DNA from: JAOUEA01 sp963821935
GTDB taxonomy: Bacteria > Actinomycetota > UBA4738 > HRBIN12
Direction of reading: 5' to 3'
DNA: 64,000 bases
Assembly: GCA_963821935.1 (NCBI GenBank)
Contig: CAWGFM010000002.1
Coordinates: 62,001 to 126,000, forward strand
Part shown: positions 51,585-59,849 of the stretch, in pieces
Position numbering within the stretch: position 1 is the stretch's first letter
How the letters are laid out: the number at the start of each line of letters is the position of its first letter
Notes under the pieces: model-generated
Databases searched by the model: none
The model's input: the letters and a program-made list of their open reading frames with translations, nothing else
What the model was told of the DNA's origin: nothing
Program-made: the position numbers and the translations under genes

Positions 51585-52289
51585 TCAGCCGCGACCGTAC
51601 CGGCCGGCGATCTCCGTGAACTCGGGAACCGACGATCCACCGAAGCTCGTGTGCTCGATCAGCCGTGCGAGCGTCGTCGCCGCCCGGCGGGAGTCGGGCA
51701 TCACTGCGACGACCACGTACAGGCCCGATGTGGGGATGCCCATCTTGCGAACCGGTCCGAACCCGGGCGCGGCGACGAAGTAGGCCCATCGCGTCGGCGT
51801 TCCGTGCACGTTGCACGTGCCCTCGCCCTGCGCCATATAGCCTCCGCCCCGGTGCCGCTGCACCTCGAACGTGGGCCGGTGGTTCAGGTAGACGAAATGC
51901 CGTTCGGCAACGCAGGAGTCTGAATGGGTCAGCTGATCGAATAACGGTCCGGTGGCGGCCAGGTAGTAGAAGTCCGTGGGCACGCCCACCGCTGTGGCGT
52001 CGACCCACGTGGCGGACATGCCCTCGATCGAGCCATCCATGCGCATCCACGCCTCGGGTTGGGGCGATGCGACGAATCCGCCACGCGCCGTCCCCCACGC
52101 CTCGGCCGACTGCGTGTGCCATCCATCGGGCACGATCGCCTGGACCTGGCCCGCGGTGACCCGCGAGAACGGGGAGGAGGACGCTTCCACCGTGAGCGGC
52201 GGGACGGCGATGTCGGGGTCGACGGCGCCGGGTGTCGAGCACCCCGTGCCCATGAGGGCCAAAGCGGCTCCTACGATGATCTTCCGCAT
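51585..52289 (-). CDS. Hypothetical lipoprotein
   Basis: A 234-residue protein with signal and lipobox LMGTGCS. The mature part is beta-rich, with FYYLAATGPLFDQLTHSDSC and FVYLNHRPTFEVQRHRGGGY; two Cys (SDSC, GTCN) may form a disulfide. No family recognised. A TATCCT sits 15 nt before the ATG. It converges on gcvT. Confidence 0.65.
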   Translation of the reverse strand: MRKIIVGAALALMGTGCSTPGAVDPDIAVPPLTVEASSSPFSRVTAGQVQAIVPDGWHTQSAEAWGTARGGFVASPQPEAWMRMDGSIEGMSATWVDATAVGVPTDFYYLAATGPLFDQLTHSDSCVAERHFVYLNHRPTFEVQRHRGGGYMAQGEGTCNVHGTPTRWAYFVAAPGFGPVRKMGIPTSGLYVVVAVMPDSRRAATTLARLIEHTSFGGSSVPEFTEIAGRYGRG

Positions 52290-52367
52290 CCGCGACCAGC
52301 ACCGAGGATAGCCCGGTCAGTGCCGGAGCGCCACGGCCGTGGCCGGAAGGACCTCGTCCGGTTGGGC

Positions 52368-53597
52368 TCAGCTCGCGCCGACCGGAGGCGAGGCCAATCG
52401 CTGGCCGGCGTGCGAGGGGATGCAGAAGGCCGCCCTCGTGCCGCCGCCCGGCAAGGGATCTGCCCACAGGATCCCGCCGTGCTCCAGCACCATCTGGCGC
52501 GCCAGGTGCAGACCGACGCCCACCCCGGCCTTCTCCTTCCGCAACGTGCTCTCGCCGGTCGAGAACGGTTCCTCGAACGACTGCGTGGCGACGGCCCGGT
52601 CCAGTCCCTCGCCGTGGTCGGTGATCGTGATGACGACGCCTTCGGCCAGAGCACGAGCCGTGAGCTCCACCGGCCGGCCCTCGGGGGAGTACCGGCACGC
52701 GTTGTCCAACAGCTCGCGGACCACACCCCCGATCCGGGCGCCGTCCGCGACGGCGTGCAAGGAATCGGCGACGCTGTCCTCGATCCGCATGTCGGGGTAG
52801 GCCAGCTTCGTCTCATCGACGGCATGGCGGACGAGCGGTGCCAGGTCGGTCTGGGTCAGGTTCAACTCGAAGGTGCCGCGCTCCAGCTCGGCGACCGTGA
52901 TGATCTCGTCCACGATCCCCATCAACTTGTCCAAGGACGACTGCAGCTGGGAGAGGAAGTCGTTGCGCTCGTGCTCGGGCACGGCAGGGTTCCTCAGCAC
53001 GTAGGCGATGCCCTTGGCAACGGTGACGGGCGTTCGCAGCTCGTGCGAGATGTTGGCCAGGAAGTCCGCCTTCGCCGACGTGCCGACCGCGACCTCGTCC
53101 TTGAGCCTGGCCAGCTCGCCCTCCAGTTCCGTGGCGCGGGCGAGTGCGATCGCGAGCTCCTGACCCAGGTGTCCGGCCACGGATGCGGAGAAGGCCACGG
53201 ATCCCTCGGCCGAGGTTCGGATCGCGGCGAGGAGCTCGTCGGGAGAATCGTCCTTCGACAGGTAGCCGGCCGCCCCTGCGGTCAATACCTGCGCCACCCG
53301 GCCGGGATCGCGGCCCATCGTCCAGACCAGCACTTTGGAGTCGGGCGATGAGGCATGGATCCGTTTCACCAGCTCGACGCCCCCGAGATCGTTCGTGAGG
53401 TCGTTGGCAGCGCCGTCGACATCTGGTTCGCACACCACGACGTGTGGCCGGATCCGGGCCGCCATCTCCACGGCTCGGAACGGGTCGGTGGTGACTTCGA
53501 CGGCCAGGTCGGCACCGGCCCGAAGGAAGTGGTACTGGAGCCTGGCCAGCTCATCGGCCGAATCGCACAACAGGACGTTCAGCTGCATGTCCGGCAT
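52368..53597 (-). CDS. Histidine kinase with N-terminal degenerate receiver domain
   Basis: A 409-residue cytosolic kinase. Residues 1-130 look like a receiver domain: Asp12, Thr93 and Lys115 are in place, but the phospho-acceptor position is Glu57 (VVVCEPD). A short coiled linker leads to the H-box NISHELRTPV (His185) and an HATPase domain (ELLDNACRYSP, DHGEGLD, GVGVGLHLARQ). No membrane segment is seen. It follows the NarL-type regulator gene by 54 nt on the same strand, a probable pair. The ATG at 53597 and an ATG at 53588 are both possible. Confidence 0.85.
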   Translation of the reverse strand: MPDMQLNVLLCDSADELARLQYHFLRAGADLAVEVTTDPFRAVEMAARIRPHVVVCEPDVDGAANDLTNDLGGVELVKRIHASSPDSKVLVWTMGRDPGRVAQVLTAGAAGYLSKDDSPDELLAAIRTSAEGSVAFSASVAGHLGQELAIALARATELEGELARLKDEVAVGTSAKADFLANISHELRTPVTVAKGIAYVLRNPAVPEHERNDFLSQLQSSLDKLMGIVDEIITVAELERGTFELNLTQTDLAPLVRHAVDETKLAYPDMRIEDSVADSLHAVADGARIGGVVRELLDNACRYSPEGRPVELTARALAEGVVITITDHGEGLDRAVATQSFEEPFSTGESTLRKEKAGVGVGLHLARQMVLEHGGILWADPLPGGGTRAAFCIPSHAGQRLASPPVGAS

Positions 53598-53651
53598 ATC
53601 GGGTCGAGAGTGGAGGTGGTTGAGGGAGGCGTGCTGGTGCCTGGCAGCCGC

Positions 53652-54296
53652 TCAGTGCACGATGCCGGTCCGGATGGCGATCGCGACCGCCTGGGCTCGA
53701 TCGTTGGCGCTGAGCTTTTCGAAGATGCGTTCCAGGTGGGTCTTCACGGTATGTGGCGAGATCCCCAGCTCACTGGCCACCTGTCGCGTCGTGGACCCGT
53801 CGGCCACCTTCTGGAGGATCTCGCGTTCGCGTTTGGACAGGGGCGTGGACTTGGGCGCGTCGCTGTCGCTCAACCGCACCTCCTCGATGAACGTCTTCGT
53901 GAGTTGAGGGTGGATCACCGCGTTGCCCTCGACCGCGTTCTTGGCCGCGTCGACCAAGGCGTCGGGAGAGGCATCCTTCAACAGGTACCCCGACACACCC
54001 GCTTGGATCGCTTCGGAGATGGCACCTCGCGACTCGTCGATGGTGATCAGGATGACCTTGGTCTCGGGAGCAGCTTGTCGGATCCTTCGCGTCGCCTCGA
54101 TGCCGTCCATGCCGGGCATGCGAACGTCCATGAACACGACGTCGGGGCCCAGTTCGCGTGCGCGTTCGACGGCTTCCTCTCCGCTGGAGGCTTCGCCCAC
54201 GACGAGCACGGCGTCGTCCGAGAGCGCGAGCGCGGTTCTGAGTCCCTCGCGGGTGACCGGGTGGTCATCCACGATGAGCGCGCGGATCGGGGGCAT
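53652..54296 (-). CDS. NarL/LuxR-type response regulator
   Basis: A 214-residue regulator. The receiver domain has the acidic pair DDH, phospho-acceptor Asp57 (VVFMDVRMPG) and Lys in YLLKDAS. The C-terminal helix-turn-helix is LSKREREILQKVADG...VASELGISPHTVKTHLERIFEKL. It is the likely partner of the kinase downstream. AAGGAG lies 10 nt before the ATG. It is divergent from the SufT-like gene. Confidence 0.93.
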   Translation of the reverse strand: MPPIRALIVDDHPVTREGLRTALALSDDAVLVVGEASSGEEAVERARELGPDVVFMDVRMPGMDGIEATRRIRQAAPETKVILITIDESRGAISEAIQAGVSGYLLKDASPDALVDAAKNAVEGNAVIHPQLTKTFIEEVRLSDSDAPKSTPLSKREREILQKVADGSTTRQVASELGISPHTVKTHLERIFEKLSANDRAQAVAIAIRTGIVH

Positions 54297-54372
54297 CGTC
54301 GGACCGCTCCTTTTCGTTCGGGGAAGACGAAGTACGCTGTCAGGATAGGACGACTGGAGGCAGGACGCTCAC

Positions 54373-54786
54373 ATGCAAGAAGAAATCGTTTCCACAGCGG
54401 AAGAAGAGACCGAGCGCTCCAGCGACCCGATGGTGCCCGAGTCGAGCGATGCCAACGATGGCTCGTCGACCACGGATGCGCCCGGCGCCGATCGCGATGC
54501 CGTGGTCGCGGCACTGAAGAACGTCTACGACCCCGAACTCGGCTTGAACATCGTCGATCTCGGGCTCGTCTACGAGATCGATGTCGACCCGCAGGGTGGC
54601 GTCGACATCCAGTACTCATTGACCACCATGGGGTGCCCCATCGGCCCCATGATCGAGGACCAGATGCGTTCCTTCCTGAAGGGTGTGCCCGGTGTCGGCG
54701 AGGTGCGGCCCGAGTTCGTGCTGCGGCCGCCGTGGACTCCCGAGATGATGTCGGACGAGGCGAAGGCAGCACTCGGCATCTTCTAG
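54373..54786 (+). CDS. SufT/MIP18-like iron-sulfur assembly factor (DUF59)
   Basis: A 137-residue protein. The first 45 residues are acidic and Ser-rich, probably disordered. The DUF59 domain has DPELGLNIVDLGLVYEI and the conserved Cys in TTMGCPIGPMI. Relatives aid maturation of iron-sulfur proteins. In many actinobacteria this gene sits at the end of the suf operon; here it is 3 kb before sufB and separated by other genes. Confidence 0.85.
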   Translation: MQEEIVSTAEEETERSSDPMVPESSDANDGSSTTDAPGADRDAVVAALKNVYDPELGLNIVDLGLVYEIDVDPQGGVDIQYSLTTMGCPIGPMIEDQMRSFLKGVPGVGEVRPEFVLRPPWTPEMMSDEAKAALGIF

Positions 54787-54829
54787 GATGTGCGCGATCC
54801 GGATCCGTGCGCGATGAAGGAGGTCCACC

Positions 54830-55675
54830 ATGGGGGAATACGCCAAGCCAGACGTGCTGGTCACCACCGATTGGGTCGAGGAGCACCTCGACGACGCCGG
54901 CGTTCGCCTGATCGAGGTCGACGAAGACACATCGGCCTACGACAAGGGACACATCCGTGGAGCGGTGCGCTGGGACTGGAGCACCGACCTGCACACCGAT
55001 GTGGGACGTGACTTCCAGGACCAAGCCGGGTTCTCGGCGCTGCTCTCCGAGGCGGGGGTCGGGCCGGACACCACGGTCGTGCTGTACGGAGGCAACAACA
55101 ACTGGTTCGCCGCCTACGCCTACTGGCTCCTCAAGCTGCGGGGGTTCGACGACGTCAAGCTGGTGAACGGCGGACGCAAGAAGTGGGAGCTGGAGAGCCG
55201 AGAGCTGGTGCAGGACGTGCTCAGCTACGAGGCGTCCGGGTTCACGATCGCGGGCCAGGAGCGGCCCGAGTTGCGCGCGATGCGCGACGAGGTCATCGGC
55301 AAGGTCGGCGGCGACACCGGCTTCGTCGACGTGCGTTCGCCCGAGGAGTTCCGCGGCGAGAAGCTGGCGCCCGACCATCTGCCCCAGGAACAGTCACAGG
55401 TTCCCGGTCACATCGCCGGCGCGGCGAACATCCCATGGGCGAAGGCGGCCAACGACGACGGCACGTTCAAGACGGCCGATGAGCTCCGCGAGCTCTACGC
55501 AGACGAGGGCATCACCGGCGACGGCGAGATCATCGCGTACTGCCGGATCGGAGAGCGATCCAGCCACACTTGGTTCGCGCTGCAGGAGCTGCTGGGGTAC
55601 ACGAACGTCAAGAACTACGACGGCTCCTGGACCGAGTACGGTTCGTTGGTGGGAGCTCCCGTCGAGATGGGATAA
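54830..55675 (+). CDS. Thiosulfate sulfurtransferase (rhodanese)
   Basis: A 281-residue two-domain rhodanese. The second domain holds the catalytic loop CRIGERSSH (Cys near residue 237). The first domain's equivalent loop, LYGGNNNWFA, has no Cys, as usual. It moves sulfane sulfur to cyanide or thiols and may supply sulfur for cofactor synthesis. AAGGAGG lies 7 nt before the ATG. Its last 61 nt overlap the PAP2 gene on the other strand. Confidence 0.93.
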   Translation: MGEYAKPDVLVTTDWVEEHLDDAGVRLIEVDEDTSAYDKGHIRGAVRWDWSTDLHTDVGRDFQDQAGFSALLSEAGVGPDTTVVLYGGNNNWFAAYAYWLLKLRGFDDVKLVNGGRKKWELESRELVQDVLSYEASGFTIAGQERPELRAMRDEVIGKVGGDTGFVDVRSPEEFRGEKLAPDHLPQEQSQVPGHIAGAANIPWAKAANDDGTFKTADELRELYADEGITGDGEIIAYCRIGERSSHTWFALQELLGYTNVKNYDGSWTEYGSLVGAPVEMG

Positions 55676-56289
55676 GGCACACCCACCACGAGGTTGATCA
55701 GTCCGCCGATCGCGAGCCCCAGCCCGAAGCCGCCCGCGACATCCAACGGGTTGTGCGCGCCCAAGTAGATCCGCGCGAAGGCGACGAGCGCGACCGCGGC
55801 CCACGGGAGCAGACGCCATCGCCCGTGCAGGTACGGCGTGATCGCCCACGCCAGGCCCGTCACCAACACGACGTGGCCCGAGACGAAGGAAACCCCCGAT
55901 GTCGGCGTCCCGGCGCGCACGATCGCGTCGGGCTCGGTGACGCCCGGCCGCTCGCGCTGGACGATCTCCCACACGATGCGTTCGGCGACCAGCTTGGTCA
56001 CCGTGATCAGCGTGGCGGCCAGTGCAAGTCGGTACCGCCGCAGCACCAGCGCCACGATGGCCACGAGTGGGCCGATGGCCAAGACACCCAAGAACTGTGC
56101 GCCGGCCATGAGCGGTTCCAGGGCGTCGGGCAGGCCGTTGATGGCCTCGAATGCCGACCGCTCGGCTTCCCCGACCGTGCCCTCCCAGGCGCCGGCGGCG
56201 CACACCGCGAGCAGGAGCAGCCCGCCGAGCGCGACCCAGCCGTCGATCCTTCGGCGGACGAACCCGGCGCGATGCGAGCCGGTGCTCAT
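55615..56289 (-). CDS. PAP2-family phosphatase (membrane)
   Basis: A 224-residue protein with five or six helices. The phosphatase motifs are KLVAERIVWEIVQRERP (KxxxxxxRP-like), SFVSGHVV (SGH) and RIYLGAHNPLD (RxxxxxHxxxD). Such enzymes dephosphorylate lipid phosphates, including undecaprenyl diphosphate or phosphatidic acid. The gene starts 5 nt after the neighbouring membrane protein's stop and runs 61 nt into the rhodanese gene on the other strand. Confidence 0.85.
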   Translation of the reverse strand: MSTGSHRAGFVRRRIDGWVALGGLLLLAVCAAGAWEGTVGEAERSAFEAINGLPDALEPLMAGAQFLGVLAIGPLVAIVALVLRRYRLALAATLITVTKLVAERIVWEIVQRERPGVTEPDAIVRAGTPTSGVSFVSGHVVLVTGLAWAITPYLHGRWRLLPWAAVALVAFARIYLGAHNPLDVAGGFGLGLAIGGLINLVVGVPYPISTGAPTNEPYSVQEPS

Positions 56290-56294
56290 GAGGC

Positions 56295-57488
56295 CTAGGC
56301 GGTCGTCGACACGGCAGGGCTCGACGGCTGCGTGCCCAGTTGGTCGGCGATGGAGCCCGGTGGCGGCGTATCGCGCATCCAGCTCTTCTTGGCTCGCCAG
56401 ATCAGGTAGGTGAAGCCGCCGATCGGGATCTGGATGCCGTAGGTGAGCAATCGGAAGATCAGGACCGCCGCCACGATCGCGCTTTTCTCGGCGTCGTAGA
56501 AGCCGGTGAGCCCGGCGATGTAACCGAGGTCGATCACGCCGACCCCGCCGGGTGTGATCGGGATGGCGGACAGGAGCCGACTGAACGCGTACACGGAGAA
56601 GATCTCGACCGCCGACAGATCTTGTTCGGAGATCCCCATGCTCCGCAGCGCCAGGATCAGGACGGCGCACAGCGCGACCTGGCTGAGGATCGTGGTCCAG
56701 GTGAGGCGGATCCAGCGTTGCCGCACCAGCACGATCGTCTCCTGCCGGAACTTCACCGCCCGGTCACCCATGTCGGTGACGGGCTCCTTCCGGAACAGAT
56801 GCTTCACACCGGAGACCACCCGGCCCAAGAACTCACCGACCTTGCGTGCCATGGCCTCGCTTCGGAAGACGAGCGTGAGCAGCACGACGGCGACCACCAG
56901 CACGGCGACGCCGACCGCGGCCAACGACACGAGTCGCGCGCTGGTTTCCCCGGTCAAGACCAGGAGCGCCAAAGCGATCACCGGCAGCGCGAGCTTCGTG
57001 AAGATGTTCCAGATGCCGGTGACGCCGATGTACAAGGTGGTCTCCGCCGGAGTGAACCCCCATGAGCCCAACATGGCGAAGGTCACGCCCAAGGCGATCG
57101 CGCCACCGGCCGGCAAGGTGTTGGCGACGGAGGTGGGTGTCTGCGTGAGGACGGCCGCTTGCCAGAACCCGAGCCCCGGCAGCGCGGCGAGGTTCGCGAG
57201 CCAGTACGTCACCAGGTTGAGGAACGTCACCGCCACCAGGGACCCGATCTCGAGCATCGTGAGATCGCCGAACGCTTTGGCGACATCGCTGTAGTCGGCG
57301 AACTTCGGGATCGCGAACGCGAAGATCCCGACCACGATCACCAGACCCACCACGAACGTGGCGATCTGCTTCGGCCCGATCTTGCGTTTGGGGTGAGGCT
57401 GCTCGGTCCCGGTCCCGGTCACGGTCTCGGTCTCGGCGGGTTCCCCCACGCCGGCGTCGCCGGTCGGGATCGGCGGGTCCTGGGGCAT
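56295..57488 (-). CDS. Lysylphosphatidylglycerol synthase/UPF0104-type membrane protein
   Basis: A 397-residue protein with about eight helices of the LPG_synthase_TM (UPF0104) fold: GGAIALGVTFAMLG and FSRLLSAIPITPGGVGVIDLG are the family's conserved stretches. It lacks the soluble aminoacyltransferase domain of full MprF, so it is more likely a lipid flippase-type protein. Its ATG has TAAGGT 7 nt upstream. A PAP2 phosphatase follows closely, suggesting joint action on a lipid carrier. Confidence 0.85.
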   Translation of the reverse strand: MPQDPPIPTGDAGVGEPAETETVTGTGTEQPHPKRKIGPKQIATFVVGLVIVVGIFAFAIPKFADYSDVAKAFGDLTMLEIGSLVAVTFLNLVTYWLANLAALPGLGFWQAAVLTQTPTSVANTLPAGGAIALGVTFAMLGSWGFTPAETTLYIGVTGIWNIFTKLALPVIALALLVLTGETSARLVSLAAVGVAVLVVAVVLLTLVFRSEAMARKVGEFLGRVVSGVKHLFRKEPVTDMGDRAVKFRQETIVLVRQRWIRLTWTTILSQVALCAVLILALRSMGISEQDLSAVEIFSVYAFSRLLSAIPITPGGVGVIDLGYIAGLTGFYDAEKSAIVAAVLIFRLLTYGIQIPIGGFTYLIWRAKKSWMRDTPPPGSIADQLGTQPSSPAVSTTA

Positions 57489-57495
57489 GCGGCGA

Positions 57496-57501
57496 ACCTT
57501 A
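57496..57501 (-). promoter_or_regulatory. -10 box TAAGGT of the UPF0104-type gene, leaderless
   Basis: TAAGGT on the minus strand, 7 nt before the ATG at 57488. Confidence 0.5.
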
Positions 57502-57503
57502 CG

Positions 57504-57674
57504 TCACCAGCGCCACAGGCGCACCCCGACGTCGCCGGCCACCAGCACCAAGGTCAGTCGCACCGCCCAGGAATCGCCGGTGGTGGCCGCGACGGCCAGC
57601 GCCCCGACAGCGATGACGACCGCCAGCACCTTCGCGACGGTCTTAGTGGAGCCTGTGTCTCGTCCGGCTTCCAT
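57504..57674 (-). CDS. Small membrane protein, hypothetical
   Basis: A 56-residue protein with two predicted helices (about residues 12-30 and 35-52), ending GDVGVRLWRW. GGGAGGG lies just upstream of the ATG at 57674. No family recognised. It ends 16 nt before the UPF0104-type start. Confidence 0.5.
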   Translation of the reverse strand: MEAGRDTGSTKTVAKVLAVVIAVGALAVAATTGDSWAVRLTLVLVAGDVGVRLWRW

Positions 57675-57767
57675 GGGTCGATCCCTCCCATCGATCGGGT
57701 CCCGGGAGCATGCGTCCAGGACGGCCGCAGGACGGGAGCCTATGCGCTGCAGGGCGATACACGCAAA

Positions 57768-57785
57768 TCCGACCTGAGAGGTGGA
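57768..57785. repeat. Inverted repeat upstream of sufB
   Basis: TCCGACCT-GAG-AGGTGGA, an imperfect dyad 89 nt before the sufB start. A possible regulator site; no known consensus was matched. Confidence 0.3.
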
Positions 57786-57873
57786 CTTATGCAGCGAGGC
57801 GGCGGTACCCTGGATGTGCTCACCGGATCCGTCCGGACGGAAAGCGCAACGCATCAGGCCGGGAGGCATCGAC

Positions 57874-59286
57874 GTGGTCGTCAGCCAGGAAGAACACCTC
57901 AAAGCACTCGACACGGGCTATCGATTCGACTGGAAGGATCCGTCGCACGCGGTCTTCGAGCCCAAGCGCGGTCTGAGCCCGCAGGTCGTCGAGGAGATCT
58001 CTGCTCTCAAGAACGAGCCTGAGTGGATGCGCAAGATCAGGCTGAAGTCACTGCGCTACTTCGACATGCGTCCCATGCCGTGGTGGGGCGCCGACCTGTC
58101 CGACATCGACTTCCAGAACATCTACTACTTCATCCGCTCGACCGAGAAGCAGGCCGCCAACTGGGACGAGTTGCCCGAAGACATCAAGGGAACCTGGGAC
58201 AAGCTCGGCATCCCGCAGGCGGAGCAGAAGTACCTGGGTGGGGTGAGCGCTCAGTACGAGAGCGAGGTCGTGTACCACAAGATCAAGAGCGAGCTCGACG
58301 ACCTGGGCGTGCTCTTCACCGACATGGACACCGCGTTGCGCGAGTACCCCGACCTGGTTCGAGAGCACTTCGGAACGGTGATCCCTCCCAACGACAACAA
58401 GTTCGCCGCGCTCAACACCGCCGTGTGGTCGGGCGGGTCGTTCATCTACGTACCCCCCGGCGTGCAGGTCGACATCCCGCTCCAGGCGTACTTCCGCATC
58501 AACGCCGAGAACATGGGTCAGTTCGAGCGCACGCTGATCATCGCCGACGAGGGCAGCTACGTGCACTACGTCGAAGGCTGCTCGGCCCCGATCTACACCA
58601 GCGACTCGCTGCATTCGGCCGTCGTCGAGATCAAGGCCAAGAAGGGCGCCCGGGTGCGCTACACCACGATCCAGAACTGGTCGACCAACGTGTACAACCT
58701 GGTCACCAAGCGGGCGGTCGCCGAGGAAGACGCCGTCATGGAATGGATCGACGGCAACATCGGCTCCAAGGTCACCATGAAGTACCCGTCGATCTACCTC
58801 ATGGGCAAGGGTGCTCGAGGTGAGGTGCTGTCGGTCGCGTACGCGGGCAAGGGGATGCACACCGACGCCGGCGGCAAAGCGATCCACGCCGCGCCGTACA
58901 CCACCAGCGTCATCACGTCGAAGTCCGTTTCCAAGGACGGCGGACGCACCGGCTATCGGGGCCTGATCCGCGTGGAGCCCGACGCCCACCACGCCAAGTC
59001 GACCGTGCGCTGCGACGCGCTGATCCTGGACGACGAGAGCCGCTCCGACACCTACCCCTACATCGAGGTCGAAGAAGAGACCGCCGCGCTCGGCCACGAG
59101 GCCACGGTCTCCAAGGTCGGCGACGACCAGCTCTTCTACCTGATGAGCCGCGGGCTGTCCGAGGTCGAAGCCACCGCCATGATCGTGAACGGCTTCATCG
59201 AGCCCATCACGCGTGAGCTGCCCATGGAGTACGCCGTCGAGCTGAACCGCCTCGTCGAGCTCCAGATGGAAGGCTCCGTCGGCTAG
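57874..59286 (+). CDS. sufB: Fe-S cluster scaffold protein SufB
   Basis: A 470-residue beta-helix scaffold of the SufBCD complex. GTVIPPNDNKFAALNTAVWS, FIYVPPGVQV and SYVHYVEGCSAP are family signatures, and the C-terminal HEATVSKVGDDQLFYLMSRG carries the conserved Glu/His region. GGGAGG lies 7 nt before the GTG. A longer frame reaches 57781 but lacks conservation. No sufR regulator gene is next to it. Confidence 0.95.
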   Translation: MVVSQEEHLKALDTGYRFDWKDPSHAVFEPKRGLSPQVVEEISALKNEPEWMRKIRLKSLRYFDMRPMPWWGADLSDIDFQNIYYFIRSTEKQAANWDELPEDIKGTWDKLGIPQAEQKYLGGVSAQYESEVVYHKIKSELDDLGVLFTDMDTALREYPDLVREHFGTVIPPNDNKFAALNTAVWSGGSFIYVPPGVQVDIPLQAYFRINAENMGQFERTLIIADEGSYVHYVEGCSAPIYTSDSLHSAVVEIKAKKGARVRYTTIQNWSTNVYNLVTKRAVAEEDAVMEWIDGNIGSKVTMKYPSIYLMGKGARGEVLSVAYAGKGMHTDAGGKAIHAAPYTTSVITSKSVSKDGGRTGYRGLIRVEPDAHHAKSTVRCDALILDDESRSDTYPYIEVEEETAALGHEATVSKVGDDQLFYLMSRGLSEVEATAMIVNGFIEPITRELPMEYAVELNRLVELQMEGSVG

Positions 59287-59294
59287 GACCCGCC

Positions 59295-59846
59295 GTGCAC
59301 ACCGTCGAGCTCGTCCAGCGGCAGCTCGACGAGGCGTATCGCATGATCCGAGATCGGGTGGAGGGGCTCTCCGAGGAAGAATTCTGGTGGGCGCCCGTCG
59401 ACGATGCCTGGACCGTGCGAGAGACGGAGCGCGGCACGTGGGCGGCGGACTACGAGGAACCGGATCCGGTCCCCGCGCCGATCACCACGATCGGCTGGCG
59501 CCTCGTCCACGTCGCCGAGTGCAAGCTCATGTACCACGAACACGCCTTCGGTGAGGCGCGCCTGACATGGCCCGAACTCGACAGTCCGCACACCGCGGTC
59601 GAGGCGATCGACGCGCTCGAGCGCGGTCAGGAGCTCATCGCGGCCGACCTTCGATCGCTCGATGACGGTGGGCTCGAACGGCCCGTGCGCACGAACTGGG
59701 GTGAGACCTGGCCGGCGTGGCGCATCCTGTGGACGATGATCCATCACGATCTGTGGCACGGTGGCGAGATCGGAGCGCTGCGAGACCTGTACCGGGTGCG
59801 GCACGACGCTCGGTTGGGTGAATCCGACCTCCCAGGTAGCATTTAG
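59295..59846 (+). CDS. DinB-superfamily protein within the suf operon
   Basis: A 183-residue four-helix protein of the DinB/mycothiol-dependent maleylpyruvate isomerase fold. Putative metal-binding His are in WRLVHVAECK and IHHDLWHGGE. It starts with a GTG 8 nt after the sufB stop and ends 3 nt before sufD. Members use various thiols or bind metal without known catalysis. It is unusual inside a SUF operon. Confidence 0.8.
   Translation: MHTVELVQRQLDEAYRMIRDRVEGLSEEEFWWAPVDDAWTVRETERGTWAADYEEPDPVPAPITTIGWRLVHVAECKLMYHEHAFGEARLTWPELDSPHTAVEAIDALERGQELIAADLRSLDDGGLERPVRTNWGETWPAWRILWTMIHHDLWHGGEIGALRDLYRVRHDARLGESDLPGSI
59837..59842 (+). promoter_or_regulatory. -10 box TAGCAT of sufD, leaderless internal promoter
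   Basis: TAGCAT within the last codons of the DinB-like gene, 7 nt before the sufD GTG at 59850. Confidence 0.5.
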
Positions 59847-59849
59847 TTC

